Source: a virus
Strand: one strand, 5' to 3'
DNA length: 23,423 nt
IMG/VR virus record: IMGVR_UViG_3300029319_006298
Span: 9,122-32,544 of that record
Positions 22,659-23,423 of this stretch are shown in pieces. The translations under genes and the position numbers were made by a program. The notes beneath the pieces were generated by a model. That model had not been told where the DNA came from. It searched no databases and saw only the letters and a list, made by a program, of their open reading frames with translations. Position 1 is the stretch's first letter; each line of letters begins with the position of its first letter.

Positions 22659-23423
22659 TTTCAGACAATAGACGACAAGAAAGAATGTACAGGCATCTTC
22701 CACGATGGGAGGATGGTGTACAACCCTGAAGAATTCCCAGATAACCTGACAAGGACTTGGAAATATACAGCCTCTATGGAGGGATACCGAGGGGTAGACT
22801 ATGCAGAGATATATGTTATGGGCAAGGCTATTGACGAGGTATGCCCAGAGCACTTAAAAGAGGAGTGGGAAATCATAAAAAGCAGAATGCAAGCGTTCTT
22901 TAAGGCCAATGCGACTGCCAAGATCAGCACATCACAGCACTGCTTGTTCGATCTAATCCCAGAAAAGTTTCTTAAAGACTTGTGTAACATAAAGAATCAG
23001 ATTAGCGATTGGGTCATTGACCACAACAAAAGACCACCAAACTACAGACACCTGCTGTCCACGTTGGAAATGCTGCGAGATATTGAGGTGTACGATCTTA
23101 ATATTGATCCACTAAAAGTTAGAGCGATTAAGAATGATCCAGCCGCCAGGTTAGTGCTAGAACGACTGAGAAAAGGGTATACATCCATTAAGTACAATCT
23201 GTTCTCTACTAAGACGGGTCGCCTAACTTGCACCAATAAGTCGTTCCCAATCTTTACCCTGAAGAAAGAGCATCGTAAAATTATAACACCGTCAAATGAT
23301 ATGTTGGTGGAGTTAGATTTTAATGGGGCAGAGTTGAGGACTATGTTGGCACTGAGCGGACAAGATCAGCCAACTGGCGATGTGCATGACTGGAATGTAA
23401 AAAATGTTTTTGATAGCCAAGTT
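22653..23423 (+). CDS. Family A DNA polymerase, 3' truncated by window edge, without N-terminal exonuclease domain
   Basis: The frame is open from ATG 22653 to the end of the window (257 codons). Residues 188-191 are TGRL, as in Escherichia coli Pol I around Arg668. Motif A follows: D222-F-N-G-A-E227-L-R, matching D705-Y-S-Q-I-E710-L-R with the same five-residue step. GDVHDWN with His245 corresponds to the KDIHRAT segment around His734. The first 187 residues can hold only the thumb and early palm, so no 3'-5' exonuclease domain is encoded in front. T4 and its close relatives use a family B polymerase. Rhodothermus phage RM378, as I recall, has a family A polymerase split into separate exonuclease and polymerase genes; this gene has the same shape. 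No strong SD is visible; other starts downstream would shorten the thumb. Confidence 0.85.
   Translation, partial: MLFQTIDDKKECTGIFHDGRMVYNPEEFPDNLTRTWKYTASMEGYRGVDYAEIYVMGKAIDEVCPEHLKEEWEIIKSRMQAFFKANATAKISTSQHCLFDLIPEKFLKDLCNIKNQISDWVIDHNKRPPNYRHLLSTLEMLRDIEVYDLNIDPLKVRAIKNDPAARLVLERLRKGYTSIKYNLFSTKTGRLTCTNKSFPIFTLKKEHRKIITPSNDMLVELDFNGAELRTMLALSGQDQPTGDVHDWNVKNVFDSQV

Noticed and set aside
1-23423. tRNA genes, integrase, attachment sites, insertion sequences or origin
   Set aside because: I saw no cloverleaf-like sequence, recombinase motifs, terminal inverted repeats or iterons in the gaps, all of which are short.

Overview
The window is part of a T4-like (gp23-type) contractile-tailed bacteriophage genome. 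Every supported gene lies on the + strand, genes are packed with small gaps or overlaps, and no stretch over about 130 bases lacks a gene. Many genes have strong Shine-Dalgarno (SD) sequences (AAGGAG, AGGAGG). The protein set resembles environmental, probably marine or aquatic, T4-like phages rather than coliphage T4. The host cannot be identified from the sequence. Identifications below rest on recognised sequence patterns and gene order; no database search was possible.

Region 1 (1-6902) is head morphogenesis. It holds the C-terminal end of a probable portal protein (gp20), a conserved gene of unknown role, a second unknown gene, a small membrane protein with a Cys-Pro-Met-Cys motif, a possible 34-residue overlapping gene, the prohead protease (gp21), a small helical protein, a phage-encoded ribosomal protein bS21 homologue, a beta-rich probable virion protein, the scaffold (gp22) and the major capsid protein (gp23). 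A strong hairpin terminator with a TTCG loop follows gp23.

Region 2 (7032-14606) is neck and tail tube/sheath: gp13-like, gp14-like and gp15-like connector proteins, a very long tail sheath (gp18, 1032 aa), the tail tube (gp19), a gp26-like protein with paired CxxC motifs, and an overlapping small gp51-like partner. A second hairpin terminator ends this block.

Region 3 (14666-22621) is baseplate and tape measure: a 112-aa unknown, a tape measure protein, a gp48/gp54-like tube cap, a gp53/LysM-like wedge protein, a 924-aa hub-like protein and a 420-aa structural protein.

Region 4 (22653-end) changes subject to replication: the start of a family A (Pol I-type) DNA polymerase with TGRL and motif A, but with no room for an N-terminal proofreading domain. 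T4 itself uses a family B polymerase.

The most notable points are the bS21 homologue inside the late head operon, the exonuclease-less family A polymerase beside the baseplate genes, a rearranged order (20-21-22-23-13-14-15-18-19-26) compared with T4, a recurring AAACTA(T/C)TTA motif ahead of four transcription-unit-like starts, and several leader hairpins or palindromes.
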